Counted from the stretch's first letter, positions 1-8,825 are shown. The stretch is 17,657 bases of DNA from Dictyocoela muelleri (GCA_016256075.1 SDVU01000203.1:1-17657); one strand, 5' to 3'. A program made the numbers and translations. The notes: generated by a model from the sequence alone, not told the origin.

Positions 1-5
1 AATAC

Positions 6-72
6 TTCGGCGAGTTGGCGGAAATTCGCCGAATATAAAAACCGACAACTCGCCTATAGGCGAGTTAGCGGT
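6..72. repeat. Paired short inverted repeats
   Basis: There are two adjacent hairpin-forming sequences. The first has 8-bp arms (TTCGGCGA at 6-13 and TCGCCGAA at 26-33). The second is a perfect 20-bp palindrome at 47-66 (half-site AACTCGCCTA), which extends imperfectly to 41-72. They are GC-rich against the surrounding AT-rich DNA. They could be the subterminal region of the decayed transposon that follows, but no partner end is visible because the window starts here. Confidence 0.6.
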
Positions 73-310
73 TTACGAAATATCATTTAGATTTATCGTA
101 CAATGTAAAAATCGTAAAAAAATGAATATAAATAGAACAACATATCAGAAATTATTTTATGTCTGTATAAACTTGAAAGAAATCAACAGATAAGAGCAGT
201 GGTAATTTTCCAACAAAACTATCTAATATATACAAATGGTGTTAGGGAGAAATTTTAATAAAGATGTTACACATAACTTAAAAGTGTTGAAGATTAGAAT
301 ATATAATTAA

Positions 311-680
311 GTTCGTGTTTCAATTTTAACAATTTATCGAGCTATTTTAGGTTTTTATTATTCACTTAAAAGACTTTCATTAATACAAGCGAAGAAAAAA
401 CCTGATGTCATAACTAAAAGATTTTCTACTGCACAAGAGTTATTCAAATTATTAGAAAATAGCGGGTATAACATAATTATTATTACCGAAGCTGATTTAA
501 TTTTATAAATGAGAAGGGGTGTATTTTGCAGATTGAGAGAAACGCAGTTGTAAAAAATATTAAAACAAGAAATATGAATTTATAGCAGAAATGTCAATTT
601 TTAGGTAAATTACAAAATGAATATATTCTCTTATGATACTGAATCTTTTAAGGAGTTTTTTTTATCGAAGTAATAGAAAT
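311..680 (+). pseudogene. Decayed IS630/Tc1-mariner (DDE_3-type) transposase
   Basis: This is a remnant of a DNA-transposon transposase. One open stretch at 311-505 reads with an HTH-to-linker signature (LTIYRAILGFYYSLKRL), then a segment ending in NIIIITEADLIL. The hydrophobic strand and its end match the place where IS630/Tc1 transposases carry the first catalytic Asp (usually FIDE); here the motif reads ITEA, so the Asp is lost. A stop follows at 506-508, and immediately after it the same frame reads MRRGVFCRLRE, which matches the conserved MRRG-type segment downstream of that Asp in DDE_3 proteins. Further on, about 617-675, YDTESFKEFF resembles the next conserved block in another frame. 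The second and third catalytic acidic residues were not found. The assignment rests on motif order only. It is clearly non-functional, with several stops and frameshifts. Confidence 0.55.
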
Positions 681-704
681 ATTTTAGGTCGGATAGCTCA
701 TTAG

Positions 705-1190
705 TTAACACCTTGAATGTAAAGATTGTTCTCTGAGGCGCGAATATCGCTGAATCTATTTTTAAAAATAATTGGGAATGACATTAAGTGACAGTACCAT
801 AAAAATATAGTATTAATTACAGTTGTTTCAGTGTAGTATAACTGATTAAGACTTACTCATATATGAAAATGAAGCGGAAGAACCTCTAATAGGCGTGGGG
901 ATGGCGAGGCGAGGCGACGCATTTCGGGTGAAGTGAATAAATAAGGGAAATCATTTAATTTATGTACCCTGCTGAGTCATTAATAATACTAAAATCAGAT
1001 ATGCAGCAGGAATTCTGGTAGCTTAGTAATGACCTATTATTTGATCACCAAGAACCGAAGGTCTAAAGTTTATGGTAGGAGATTACTTTCCGGGTTCGAA
1101 GCTATAGATGTTATCAGCGTGTAATATATTATAAATATTTTAGCTAATGTCAGAATTGAAAACCCAGTATTTATAATGGATAATCTTCTA
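705..1190 (+). repeat. Family A dispersed repeat, copy A1
   Basis: This is the longest uninterrupted copy of a repeat found at least six times in the window. Shared blocks, in order, include AACACCTTGAATGTAAA, a GGGAATGACATT block, CAGTGTAGTATAACTGATTA, GGCGACGCATTTCGG, GCTGAGTCATTAATAA, TAGCTTAGTAATGACC and CACCAAGAACCGAAGGTCTA, then a GTAATATATT end followed by a weaker AATTGAAAACCCAGTATTTAT tail. It matches the reverse complement of 14230-14680 over nearly its whole length. It has no coding potential. The class is unknown: it could be the arm of a fold-back transposon or a solo long terminal repeat. Confidence 0.75.
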
Positions 1191-1655
1191 TTTGCATAAG
1201 ATAATTTGATAAGAAAATTTTTCGAAAATTCTTCTCTCAGATTAGTTTATCTGTCACTCCTTTCACCGTTTTTTTATCCAATAGAAGATACTGAATCACA
1301 ATGGGTGTATATTTTAAAAAGGAAAAATTGTTCGGTACTACCCTGGTTTTACGAACAAAATTTTTCTTTATTAGGGAAAAAAAATATGGGTGCAAGGCTG
1401 TGAGAGTGCCAAAAATCAAGGTAGAGGGTCATGGGGGTACTGTTTTTTACAAAAAAATTATATGAAAAAATTACATAATTTTAATTGAAAAAAATAAAGT
1501 TTAATAATTAAATATTTTTATTTAATAAGTAAATTATATTATCAATCCATTTTTTAACAATCAGTTCAAATTTATTTTTTTTATTGTAATATCTCCATAA
1601 CAACTCATTTAAAAATAAATAAATATATTATTGTTTTATTCCTAATCTTTTTTTC

Positions 1656-1807
1656 GGTTTTTACCAGTTCTTCAGCTCCCCTAAAAAAACAGTAAAGTCC
1701 CATTCATCTGAGCATAGGATATGATTCTTATTTGAAATAATCACATCCTATGCTCAGAGGAAAGGAACATTTATTTTTATAGGGGTGCTGAAGCCCCGGT
1801 AAGAACC
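1656..1807. mobile_element. Hairpin MITE (GGTTCTTACC family), diverged copy
   Basis: This 152-bp imperfect palindrome ends in GGTTTTTACC and GGTAAGAACC and has a strong inner stem (CTGAGCATAGGAT at 1708-1720 with its complement at 1745-1757). Both the ends and the inner GAGCATAGG plus TTCTTATTT blocks are shared with the element at 14923-15247, so the two belong to one family. Its arms have drifted more than those of the second copy, and no target duplication is visible. It is older or was never a fresh insertion here. Confidence 0.7.
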
Positions 1808-1901
1808 GAAATCTATTGCATTAGTTTTCGATAAGAATACATTGCTTTTGGTAATTGTTATAATTTATAAAATATTGAATGCGGTTTTTTTATTTTTTTT
1901 T

Positions 1902-1946
1902 AAGGCTGTGAGAGCGCCCACATTAATGTGGGCACTCTACAGCCTT
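1902..1946. repeat. Compact hairpin
   Basis: Arms of about 22 bp (AAGGCTGTGAGAGCGCCCAC and its near-complement) meet at CATTAATG with almost no loop. The arm sequence repeats the end of the left arm of the surrounding element (1394-1410), giving two direct copies and one inverted copy of AAGGCTGTGAGAG. It sits just inside the right arm of that element. Confidence 0.7.
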
Positions 1947-2184
1947 GCTCCAAAATATGTATATATATACATACATATATTTTATTTTCCTAATGAAGAA
2001 AAATTTTGTACGTAAAACAAGGTAGTACCAATTGTTCTGATGAAAATATTTTAATAATAAGAATTTCTGATGATAATATAACAACTTATATCTTCATTAA
2101 TTATTATAAAAATATGCTTAGCTTTCTCCCAAGGTCTGTGAATAATGAAGAAATATTCGATGATTTATAAAAAAACGCGGCAAG

Positions 2185-2622
2185 AGTTAATTATAAGGTC
2201 GGAGAGAAATTTGGTAAGAGTTAATTAAAAAATGATGGGATATATATTTATAAGGCGGAGAAATAATTTTTATTTTTTTGGCCGCTCTAATATGAATTTT
2301 GCCATAGATAAAATCTGGAAATCTAAAAATCGACAAAAATTTAACATTTAAAAAATAGAGGGAAAAATTAAAAACGGAAAATTTTATCGTTAATTTTTTA
2401 AGATCTCATCAAAAAATCCCCTTAAAGAACCCTATAAAAAACACACCATTGAGAACCTTATAAAAAACACACTTTTAAGAGTATTTTAGACTCGCCAAAG
2501 AATTAAAAGTTTAAAAAACTCTGATAATTTAAATTTTTATTCGCATTTATAATTACCCACACGGCCTTATAATTTTTCCCACAGACCTTATTTTTTTTCA
2601 TCCGACTTTATAATTAACTCCT
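2185..2622. repeat. Degenerate inverted repeat
   Basis: GAGTTAATTATAAGGTCGGA at about 2191-2210 is matched in inverted form, one base different, near 2602-2621. The motif TTATAAGG followed by C/G-rich bases recurs at least twice on each side. Between the arms is a 26-bp direct repeat (CCTATAAAAAACACACC and CTTATAAAAAACACACT, about 2430-2475). No coding signal was seen. It is probably an eroded non-autonomous transposon. Confidence 0.45.
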
Positions 2623-2734
2623 ACAAATAATACTTTTATCATTTTTAAATTTTTGGTAAAGTGTGAATTTTAATGATCCACGAATGATTCAGAATTTCCA
2701 AAAAATAATTTTTGAAAATTTTTTTTGAAAAAGT

Positions 2735-3055
2735 GTGAATATATTATGACAAATCCTGTTTATACAGTTGTTCCGGTGGGGTATATATGATTAAGGCTTG
2801 GTCTATATTGACAATGAACCACAAAGTAATCTTATAGATTTGAAGTGAATACAACGACGCATCTCGTCGAAATAAGTAGTAAAAGTAAAAACTTCATGAA
2901 AAAGCTTCTAATCAAATGTATCCTTTTGAGTCATTGATAAAACAAAAATGGCATATATACCTGAGCATCTGAATATCATAGTAATGACGTATAAGTTAAA
3001 CAACGGGAACAATAGGTCTAATATCAAGGTTTGAACAAATTTTCGTATACAAACG
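2735..3055 (+). repeat. Family A dispersed repeat, copy A2
   Basis: This is a diverged copy in the same orientation as A1. Matching blocks include ATACAGTTGTTCCGGTGGGGTA, GATTAAGGCTTGGTCTATAT, CGACGCATCTCG, TTTTGAGTCATTGATAAAAC, ATCATAGTAATGACGTATAA and GGTCTAATATCAAGGTTTG. It lacks the upstream part of the family. Confidence 0.65.
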
Positions 3056-3654
3056 TCATTGAAAAAATGAAGAGGTGGGTTTTTTTCATTTTTTCCAGCG
3101 TTTTTGAAAAAAAAGCAAAAAAATAAATACAAAATTGTTTTAAAATCAATTTTATTTATAATTATAAAAAAGTGTCATCAAAAGTCATCCTCGTTTACGC
3201 AAATAATAGAATATAAATTCTACACCTTATACTAATAACACTAGCGAAGCTCACATTCGATACTTAAACATCAATTCAAATTGTATTTATTCAATAGGTT
3301 AAATATTGGCATACTAAATAAAGAAAAATAATAATAAAAATAAAGAATAAATTGTTAAAAGGTAAAAAAAATATTTAAGATAAAGATAATAGATTAATAA
3401 TCGTGATTGAAAATTTCAATTGTTAGAAAACAAGTATTTCCACAAAATATTAACAACATTTTAATATTTATATTTATTTAAAAAATATTTCCTGAAGATG
3501 TCAAATTTAAGTTTTTATATATTTAAAATTTTGTTGATTTTCTTTCAAAAAATATCTAAATAAAAAAGGTAAAAAATTGCACTTGGCTTTTCTAATTTCA
3601 TAATTTCTAATACCTATTTAATATCTTAATTTTTTTCTAAAAACAACGAAAAAA
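3056..3654. other. AT-rich DNA without recognisable gene
   Basis: The stretch is made largely of A/T runs on both strands. I see no open frame with protein-like composition, no RNA gene and no convincing repeat ends. Confidence 0.5.
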
Positions 3655-3800
3655 AGGCCTCGGCAATTTTTTATTGACTAAAAAGCCTCTAATAACTGTA
3701 TCCTGAAGAGTTATTGATGAAACGAAATCGTCTTTACACCTGATTCTCAAATAAGAGGCAAGTACGTTGTCCGGACATATATAAGGTCTCTACCTTGGAT
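3655..3800 (+). repeat. Family A dispersed repeat, partial copy A3
   Basis: Only the middle of the family is present: AAAAAGCCTCTAATAACTGT, ATCCTGAAGAGTTATTGATG, AAACGAAATCG, then a poorly matching 3' part ending near CTACCTTGG. Confidence 0.55.
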
Positions 3801-4164
3801 TTTTTTAGAGAAAAAAATGATAAAATAAAATATCAATATTAAATTAAGAGACTTGATTTAATTAACAATCAAATAACATAAAATTTCGTGGCAGACACTT
3901 CTAGTTTCTTTTTATTCACGGCTTCTCAGTAAATAAAATCGCAATCATTAGAGATTATTTTTTTGAAACCAGTGAAAAAAATCATTAATCGCGAATAATT
4001 TACAGAATAAAGGTATTGTTGGCAAATATTTTTATTCTTGAAAATAGAAAAGCTTTTTTTCTTAATTTAGTTAAGAACAACTAAAGCTACTTACGAGTCC
4101 ATATGAAGCATAGCGTATAATTTACAATAGACTGGAATAAGATAGGCATTTAGTTTCTTCTAAG

Positions 4165-4350
4165 GGTCGTCTATTCGAAACTTACATCGAAAGAAAAAAA
4201 TGAAAATGCTAAAATACTTGCGAAATTTCATGGTGTTGATTAATCTTATCTCTTTTTCAATATAATGAGAAAATTTAAATACCTCGAAATTCCGATTTTA
4301 TTTTAGTATTCTCATTTTTTTCTAATGTGACTTCTAGGATAGACTAATTC
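4165..4350. repeat. Degenerate hairpin element
   Basis: The left side, about 4167-4218 (GTCTATTCGAAACTTACAT, AAAAAAATGAAAATGCTAAA), is matched in inverted form by about 4296-4350 (TTTTAGTATTCTCATTTTTT, ATGTGACTTCTAGGATAGAC). Similarity may extend outward into 4141-4165 and 4350-4380. Identity is modest, as expected for an old MITE. No target duplication could be assigned. Confidence 0.45.
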
Positions 4351-4460
4351 GATAATAAACTATCATCTAACTTCTTTTAGTATTAATATTTGGCTCATAA
4401 TATTCTTAAAGGCAAATTTATATCTATAAATATTTTGCTTACTGTTTTTTTTAAGTTTTA

Positions 4461-4720
4461 GAACTTTTCTGTTTGATAAAGCAAAAATATTACTATATAG
4501 AAACGGTTATAAAAAAGGATTTATGAGGAATATGTATAATTATGTACTAAATGAGGTATCTATACTTTTTTATACGCTTTTATTCTTATATATATATAAT
4601 TAAGACGTAATAAAAGTATAAATTTCTCTTCTAATAAATAAATATATGATATTCTATAGAAATACATTTCTATAATGTTTCTATGTAGTAATATTTTTGC
4701 TTTATCAAACAGAAAAGTTC
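4461..4720. mobile_element. 260-bp MITE with 44-bp inverted ends
   Basis: The terminal repeats at 4461-4504 and 4677-4720 are 44 bp each with one mismatch and begin GAACTTTTCTGTTTGATAAA. The 172-bp centre is AT-rich and non-coding, with weaker internal complementarity (TATACTTTT and AAAAGTATA). No obvious flanking duplication is seen, so the superfamily is unassigned. The near-identical arms suggest a fairly young copy or a structure preserved by conversion. Confidence 0.8.
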
Positions 4721-4782
4721 CGGTGTTACAAAATTTTCATGTTATGTTCCACAATTTTTATTTTTAAAAACTCTTTATCTTT

Positions 4783-4813
4783 GTGTGGCCGGGCTAAATC
4801 TACCCGGTCACAC
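4783..4813. repeat. GC-rich stem-loop
   Basis: An 11-bp stem with one mismatch (GTGTGGCCGGG and CCCGGTCACAC) encloses a 9-nt loop in otherwise AT-rich DNA. It lies directly between the MITE at 4461-4720 and the family A fragment A4. The rest of a tRNA cloverleaf is not present. Confidence 0.5.
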
Positions 4814-4825
4814 AAACATCATTTC

Positions 4826-4955
4826 TGAATAACTTAGTAGTGACGTTATAGTTAAACACTAGGAACCTAAGATCAAATACAATGGTTTGCGACAACTCTT
4901 CGGGTTGGGAACTATGTATGGTGTTAAAATGTAATTGAATCTCACCATAATTAAT
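4826..4955 (+). repeat. Family A dispersed repeat, 3' fragment A4
   Basis: It matches the 3' part of the family: CTGAATAACTTAGTAGTGAC, AACACTAGGAACC, TTCGGGTTGGGAACTATG and ATGTAAT. It ends about 300 bp upstream of ELP4. Confidence 0.6.
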
Positions 4956-5210
4956 GTAAAAATATATCTAATAACATTTTATTAGAATAATTGTCATTCA
5001 TTGAACTAATAATCATGACTTTTCCAATGAGGAAAATAATATCATTTCAAGAAATATTTATAATTCTCAATTTTATAAATTACCATCTAACATTTATTTA
5101 ATTCCTGAAATTAACAATAATAGTCTTTTAAAATATTTTTTCGATTAAAATCATTACAAGATTATTTTCAATAAAGTTAATCATTTTATTTCAATCTAAA
5201 TGATTAACAT

Positions 5211-5214
5211 GGGG
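5211..5214 (+). promoter_or_regulatory. Possible G-run initiation motif upstream of ELP4
   Basis: A GGGG tetrad stands 39 bp before the ELP4 start codon in almost pure A/T sequence. Short CCC/GGG-like motifs close to start codons are reported for microsporidian genes. A single instance is weak evidence. Confidence 0.25.
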
Positions 5215-5252
5215 TTGAAATTAGTTTTTAAAAAATTATTAATGAATAGCCT

Positions 5253-6041
5253 ATGTGCGCATTTAGAAGAACAATCTCAAGTTCTCAACAAATAATTAAC
5301 CATGAAAATTTTGGTATAAAGTTTTTCGACAACTTAATAGGATCAATAAAACCTGGAATGTGCATTTTAATTGAAGAAAATAAAGATACCACTCATCATA
5401 TCAATTTCTTACGTGCATTTGCATCGCAAGCAATTTACAACAAAGAAATAATTTTTATCATGACAAAAGATATGACCGATATCAAACTTCCATCAAAAAT
5501 TTTTGATAAAAAATCAAGTGATGAGAATTTTAATGATATGAAAATTGCTTGGCGATATCGATCTTTAAAATCGTATGACACTGAAGAAAATTTTGATTTT
5601 ACAAAAAATCTACAAATAAAATTATATTGTGATCTTAATAGGTCTGACACGCTTGATCAAAAGCTTCAGAAAATTTCCGAGCTTTCTGATAATTCAAAAA
5701 TTGTAATTTTTTCCCTATTCTCACCAATTTGGAAATATTCCGAAAATTTAGATAAAAAGAAAATACAAAATTTTTTGTATGATTTGAAAATTTTATCTCG
5801 AAATAAAAAATTACAAGTCATTGCAACGATTCCCGCCTATTTATATGATTTTAATTTTAGGTTAAATTTTGATATAGTTTTTAAGAATATTGAATCTGAT
5901 ATATACGACGGAATAATTGAAATTGTTAAATTGAGAAAACCAATGGAGATTAAGTCTCATAATTTAAATTCTTTAAAATATGGTTATTATGTTAAAAAAT
6001 CAGGGATACATGTAGAATATATAAATATTCCACCGGAGTAG
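5253..6041 (+). CDS. ELP4: Elongator complex subunit 4 (PAXNEB family)
   Basis: The product is the Elp4 subunit of Elongator. In the family, Elp4, Elp5 and Elp6 form a RecA-like hexameric ring that binds tRNA and assists the Elp123 core in modifying wobble uridine 34. The 262-residue frame shows the family blocks in order: a RecA-type entry at residues 21-43 (GIKFFDNLIG, then PGMCILIEEN), the diagnostic MKIAWRYR at 96-103, a Walker-B-like strand IVIFSLFSPIW at 150-160, IPAYLY at 193-198 and the C-terminal IIEIVKL to HVEYINIPPE blocks (221-262), which align with the family's HGLLHIVKLPRLNSL and KLHLPPE ends. It is much shorter than yeast or human Elp4 (over 400 residues), the shortening being mainly at the N-terminus and in loops, which fits a reduced genome. 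The Walker A site is degenerate, as is usual for Elp4. The ATG at 5253 is the first in frame giving the complete fold. An AATAAA lies 60 bp after the stop. No intron or broken frame is seen. Confidence 0.92.
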   Translation: MCAFRRTISSSQQIINHENFGIKFFDNLIGSIKPGMCILIEENKDTTHHINFLRAFASQAIYNKEIIFIMTKDMTDIKLPSKIFDKKSSDENFNDMKIAWRYRSLKSYDTEENFDFTKNLQIKLYCDLNRSDTLDQKLQKISELSDNSKIVIFSLFSPIWKYSENLDKKKIQNFLYDLKILSRNKKLQVIATIPAYLYDFNFRLNFDIVFKNIESDIYDGIIEIVKLRKPMEIKSHNLNSLKYGYYVKKSGIHVEYINIPPE

Positions 6042-6269
6042 ACAAAAATTTTTAGAAATTATTTTCTACTTTTTAGTAATATTAAGTTATTTTTATTAAT
6101 AATAAATATCTTTTTAGTGAATAAAAATATTTTTTTAGTAAAAATAAATATCTCTTTTTTCAAATATAGATGTTATTAAAAATAAATATTATTGAATGAA
6201 TTGTATTTTTACTTTAATTATATACCTGTTATTTTATAAAATTTAAAACAAACAGATATATATTTTTTA

Positions 6270-6404
6270 GAGACTGACTGTTACGACATATAATGTCCCC
6301 CTGTAAATACTGACCTCTACAAATTAAATTTGAAATTTAAAAAAATCAATTTTTGATAATAAAAATTAATAGAGCCTCACGACAAATAATGTCCCCTCTT
6401 TTTA
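6270..6404 (+). repeat. Arm-like repeat of the 14743-15913 family, interrupted by piggyBac
   Basis: Two units about 96 bp apart (TTACGACATATAATGTCCCC and CTCACGACAAATAATGTCCC) are separated by AAATCAATTTTTGATAATAA and an ATTAATAG-GCCTCA junction. Order and spacing match the arms of the inverted-repeat element at 14743-15913. The copy stops where the piggyBac target site starts. Confidence 0.6.
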
Positions 6405-6408
6405 TTAA
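6405..6408 (+). other. TTAA target site, left copy
   Basis: TTAA directly abuts the left piggyBac terminus; the second copy is at 8722-8725. TTAA duplication is the hallmark of this superfamily. Confidence 0.95.
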
Positions 6409-6832
6409 CCCTTAAACGATATTGGCTAAAATTTAAAGGGCTAAAAAAAATATGAAAAAAAAATATGTTTGTTCGACAAAATGTTGACTTAAGATAATTT
6501 TTTTCTATTAGCTAAAAAATATTTAATTTTTTAACTCTTCAAGGTAAGAAAAGAATTTGGCGAAGTGTGTAAAGGTAGTGACATAATAAACAGAAACTTC
6601 TGTATATTAAAAAGAGGAGGTTATTTAACCTTTCTCGTTTTTTATAAATTTCATAACATTTTAGAGCATGAAAATGGCAACAACCAAATAATTACATGAT
6701 AAAAAATTTTGTGAAAGTCATGATAATAAGAATTCTTTATGTTAAATAATATGATAAGAACTATTTCATTGTATAAAAATATAAAACTTGAAGATTTGAT
6801 ATAGTTAATTGGGTATGACGCTAACAAGTTTT

Positions 6833-8491
6833 TTAATCAAAATCTTGAGGGACCTTATCAGAATCTGCATGATAGGAATAGAAACAAGGAGATATGCAAA
6901 TAAAAACGTCACACTTCCTACACTTGAAAAATTTAGTAGACCTAAGGTTACAAGACGAATAGCAAAGTTTACAGTTTGACCTTTTATGAAGCTTAATAGG
7001 GAGATGATACGTCTTAATTAGATTATTTTTGATATTGTATTCAACACTTTTAACAGTAACACCCTTACCTTTTTTTATCAGATATGAGATGATATTTTCG
7101 ATAAAATCATAATGTGTGACCGACTCACTTTTTATAAATTGTTTATATAGAACATAAGCATTATGTAGAAGAATTTCGAATAACTGCAGAGTAAATTTTT
7201 GTGTACATCTATTGGTTTTTCGTTTGAGTGGATAATATTTAATCATCTGATCAAATTTATCACCTCCTCCCATGTAAGTATTATACTCGTGTACTGTTAC
7301 TGGAAGTACTTTTTCCTTTCCCTCAACATATTCAGAACTGTTATAACAGTTGCTGATGACGACCACTGGCTTTTTATCATGCCAGATTAAAACTTGTGTT
7401 CTGTCTTTTTCAAGAATAATTAGACTATCCACCTTAACCTCCTTTTTTAAAGTTAACAAATCCGAAGGTCTGCTCCTTTTATGTCTCAACGTCCCTGTAG
7501 TGTAAATTTTGAGTTCACAAAGCATTTGAACTAATGTAAAGGAGTTATAAAAATTGTCCATGAACAATTTTCTATTAACACCAGTTACATGTCGACACAA
7601 CGAAAGTACAGTGTCATTAATCGAAGATTCTTCACCGACGATTCTGAGATTACATACGAAACCAGTTGTAGATTCTGCCAAAATGTAAAACTTCAGCCCC
7701 CATTTATCAGGCTGAACTGGACAATATACCATATTTCGCATCTTTTCTTTATAAGGAATCATACCTTCATCAATCGCAAGATGTTCACCCGGAGTGTACA
7801 CATCAGTAAAAAATTTTTCCAGGCCACCAATTATTTTAGGCAATTTTTTTAACCTAATTCCATTCAAATCATTGTAACTAATACAAGTTATATGTCTTTT
7901 GATAAATTGGAACTTATCAAACGACATAAGATCTGAAACTATGCCATTATAGGAGTAAATTTTCTTAGAGTTCCAACAATGTTGTAGATTTACACCATTA
8001 TTTAGCCCAAATATAAGCAATACTGCTAGGTATAACGGCAAATCCTCCTTGGTTATGGTATGATTTTGTTTTAGTATGTTAAGTTTTTTTTTATGAACAT
8101 CGAAAGTAGAACCTCCTTTAGACATTGTTTCGCTCTCAAAATTGACGTCAAAGGAGAAAGTACTAGGGTCAAACCCACTCGCTGTTGCTACTTTTTTCTT
8201 GATCTTTCTTCTTTTTTCATTAATTTTTTTTCAGTGAGTTTGAGAATGTATTCAACAATATTTTCCGGGAAAAAAGATAAAAAAATCTTCCTTTGAGGAG
8301 GGTGTATCAAGTAGTAGCTCTCTCTTACCAGAAAAAAACTCAGGCGTGATAGTTAAAGTGGATTCGGACCACCGATCCTGCCTTAACCTCTTTAATATAT
8401 CTTTACGTGGGATACTGGCATCTACCTCCTCAAAAAGATCATCGGTATTTAGAATCAAAGATAAATCTACCGTTTTTTTTTTCTTATCCAT
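6833..8491 (-). pseudogene. piggyBac transposase, catalytic core intact, N-terminus out of frame
   Basis: This is a cut-and-paste transposase. The main open frame (6833-8125, 430 residues) has the DDE_Tnp_1_7 core: AIDEGM with D119, FMDNFY with D190 and GGGDKFD with D289 and D292. Spacings of 71, 99 and 3 residues parallel the D268/D346/D447/D450 set of insect piggyBac. A C-terminal Cys/His cluster (C385, C388, C392, C402, C405, C410, C414, H419) matches the cross-brace zinc domain that binds the ends. The N-terminal part lies upstream at 8252-8491 (begins MDKKKK, contains TITPEFFSGKRE). Between them, a piggyBac-like segment FFPENIVEYILKLTEKK reads in a different frame. The shifts fall near an A6 run (8270-8275) and a T8 run (8224-8231). 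They are either two compensating indels or sequencing errors in homopolymers. If the 430-residue frame alone is made, it lacks the N-terminal domain. Confidence 0.9.
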
Positions 8492-8521
8492 TGAGGGTCC
8501 TACAAATTTTTTTTTAAAAAT

Positions 8522-8706
8522 CCATTACACAATATGTGTAATGGGTGAAAATTGCATTACACATATATGTGTAATGGGTGAAAATTACATTACACATATA
8601 TGTGTAATGGGCGAAAATTACATTACACATATATGTGTAATGGGTGAAAATTGTATTATAGATATATGTGTAATGGATGAAAATTGCATTACACATATAT
8701 GTGTAA
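8522..8706. repeat. Six-unit palindromic tandem array at the piggyBac right end
   Basis: Units of 33 bp repeat at 8555, 8588, 8621, 8654 and 8687, with a first unit one base short at 8523. Each carries a 22-bp palindrome made of half-site CATTACACATA and its complement, then a GGGTGAAAATT-type spacer. The unit at 8654 is degenerate on its left half, and the last runs directly into the terminal repeat. The array also reads as an 11-residue repeat in one frame, which is a by-product of the 33-bp period. Similar internal repeats in other transposons serve as transposase binding sites, which is the likely role here. Nothing like it is present at the left end. Confidence 0.9.
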
Positions 8707-8721
8707 AAAATCGTTTAAGGG

Positions 8722-8725
8722 TTAA
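8722..8725 (+). other. TTAA target site, right copy
   Basis: TTAA immediately follows the right terminus of the piggyBac element and pairs with 6405-6408. Confidence 0.95.
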
Positions 8726-8802
8726 GAGCTAATTATTTTTTATTGTTTTTGCCATACAAATTTTAGAGTATACGTCAATTATATTGATAATATAAATATA
8801 AC

Positions 8803-8825
8803 CCATATTGGTTTCTGACCAATAT
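8803..8825. repeat. Short perfect stem-loop
   Basis: ATATTGGT and ACCAATAT flank a 5-nt loop just to the right of the piggyBac element. No rho-type, polyA or RNA-gene context was recognised. Confidence 0.4.

Larger units (their letters stand above)
1324..2037. repeat. Imperfect inverted-repeat element with nested MITE
   Basis: The left arm at 1324-1410 (GTACTACC, GGTTTTACG, ACAAAATTTTTCTT, then GCAAGGCTGTGAGAGTGCC) is matched in reverse complement at 1931-2037. Arm identity is moderate and a TA-rich microsatellite (about 1957-1980) expands the right arm, so the insertion is old. The interior is AT-rich, carries no reading frame that I recognise, and contains the hairpin element 1656-1807. 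No convincing target-site duplication was found. It looks like a non-autonomous DNA transposon. Confidence 0.6.
6409..8721 (-). mobile_element. Complete piggyBac DNA transposon
   Basis: This 2,313-bp element is flanked by TTAA at 6405-6408 and 8722-8725. Its perfect 12-bp terminal inverted repeats, CCCTTAAACGAT at 6409-6420 and its complement at 8710-8721, have the CCC start typical of piggyBac. It carries one transposase gene on the minus strand and a palindromic subterminal array on the right side only. Intact ends and duplication indicate a recent insertion, although the N-terminal coding region is disturbed. Confidence 0.95.

Noticed and set aside
1206-1403. 65-residue plus-strand frame
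   Set aside because: It spans family A tail and an inverted-repeat arm; composition is not protein-like, and the corresponding opposite arm does not keep it open.
2908-3132. 74-residue minus-strand frame
   Set aside because: It lies mostly in family A copy A2 and poly-T sequence; Phe/Leu-rich because of A/T runs.
4783-4813. tRNA-like GC stem
   Set aside because: There is only one stem-loop; no acceptor, anticodon or T-arm can be folded around it.
7589-7852. 87-residue plus-strand frame inside the piggyBac gene
   Set aside because: It is the antisense shadow of the catalytic core.
8522-8706. CRISPR-like array
   Set aside because: The spacers are nearly identical rather than unique, and the repeat is tied to a transposon end in a eukaryotic context.
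8346-8732. 128-residue plus-strand frame with an 11-residue repeat (MGENCITHICV)
   Set aside because: It overlaps the transposase N-terminus on the other strand and the 33-bp array; the repeat peptide follows from a period divisible by three.
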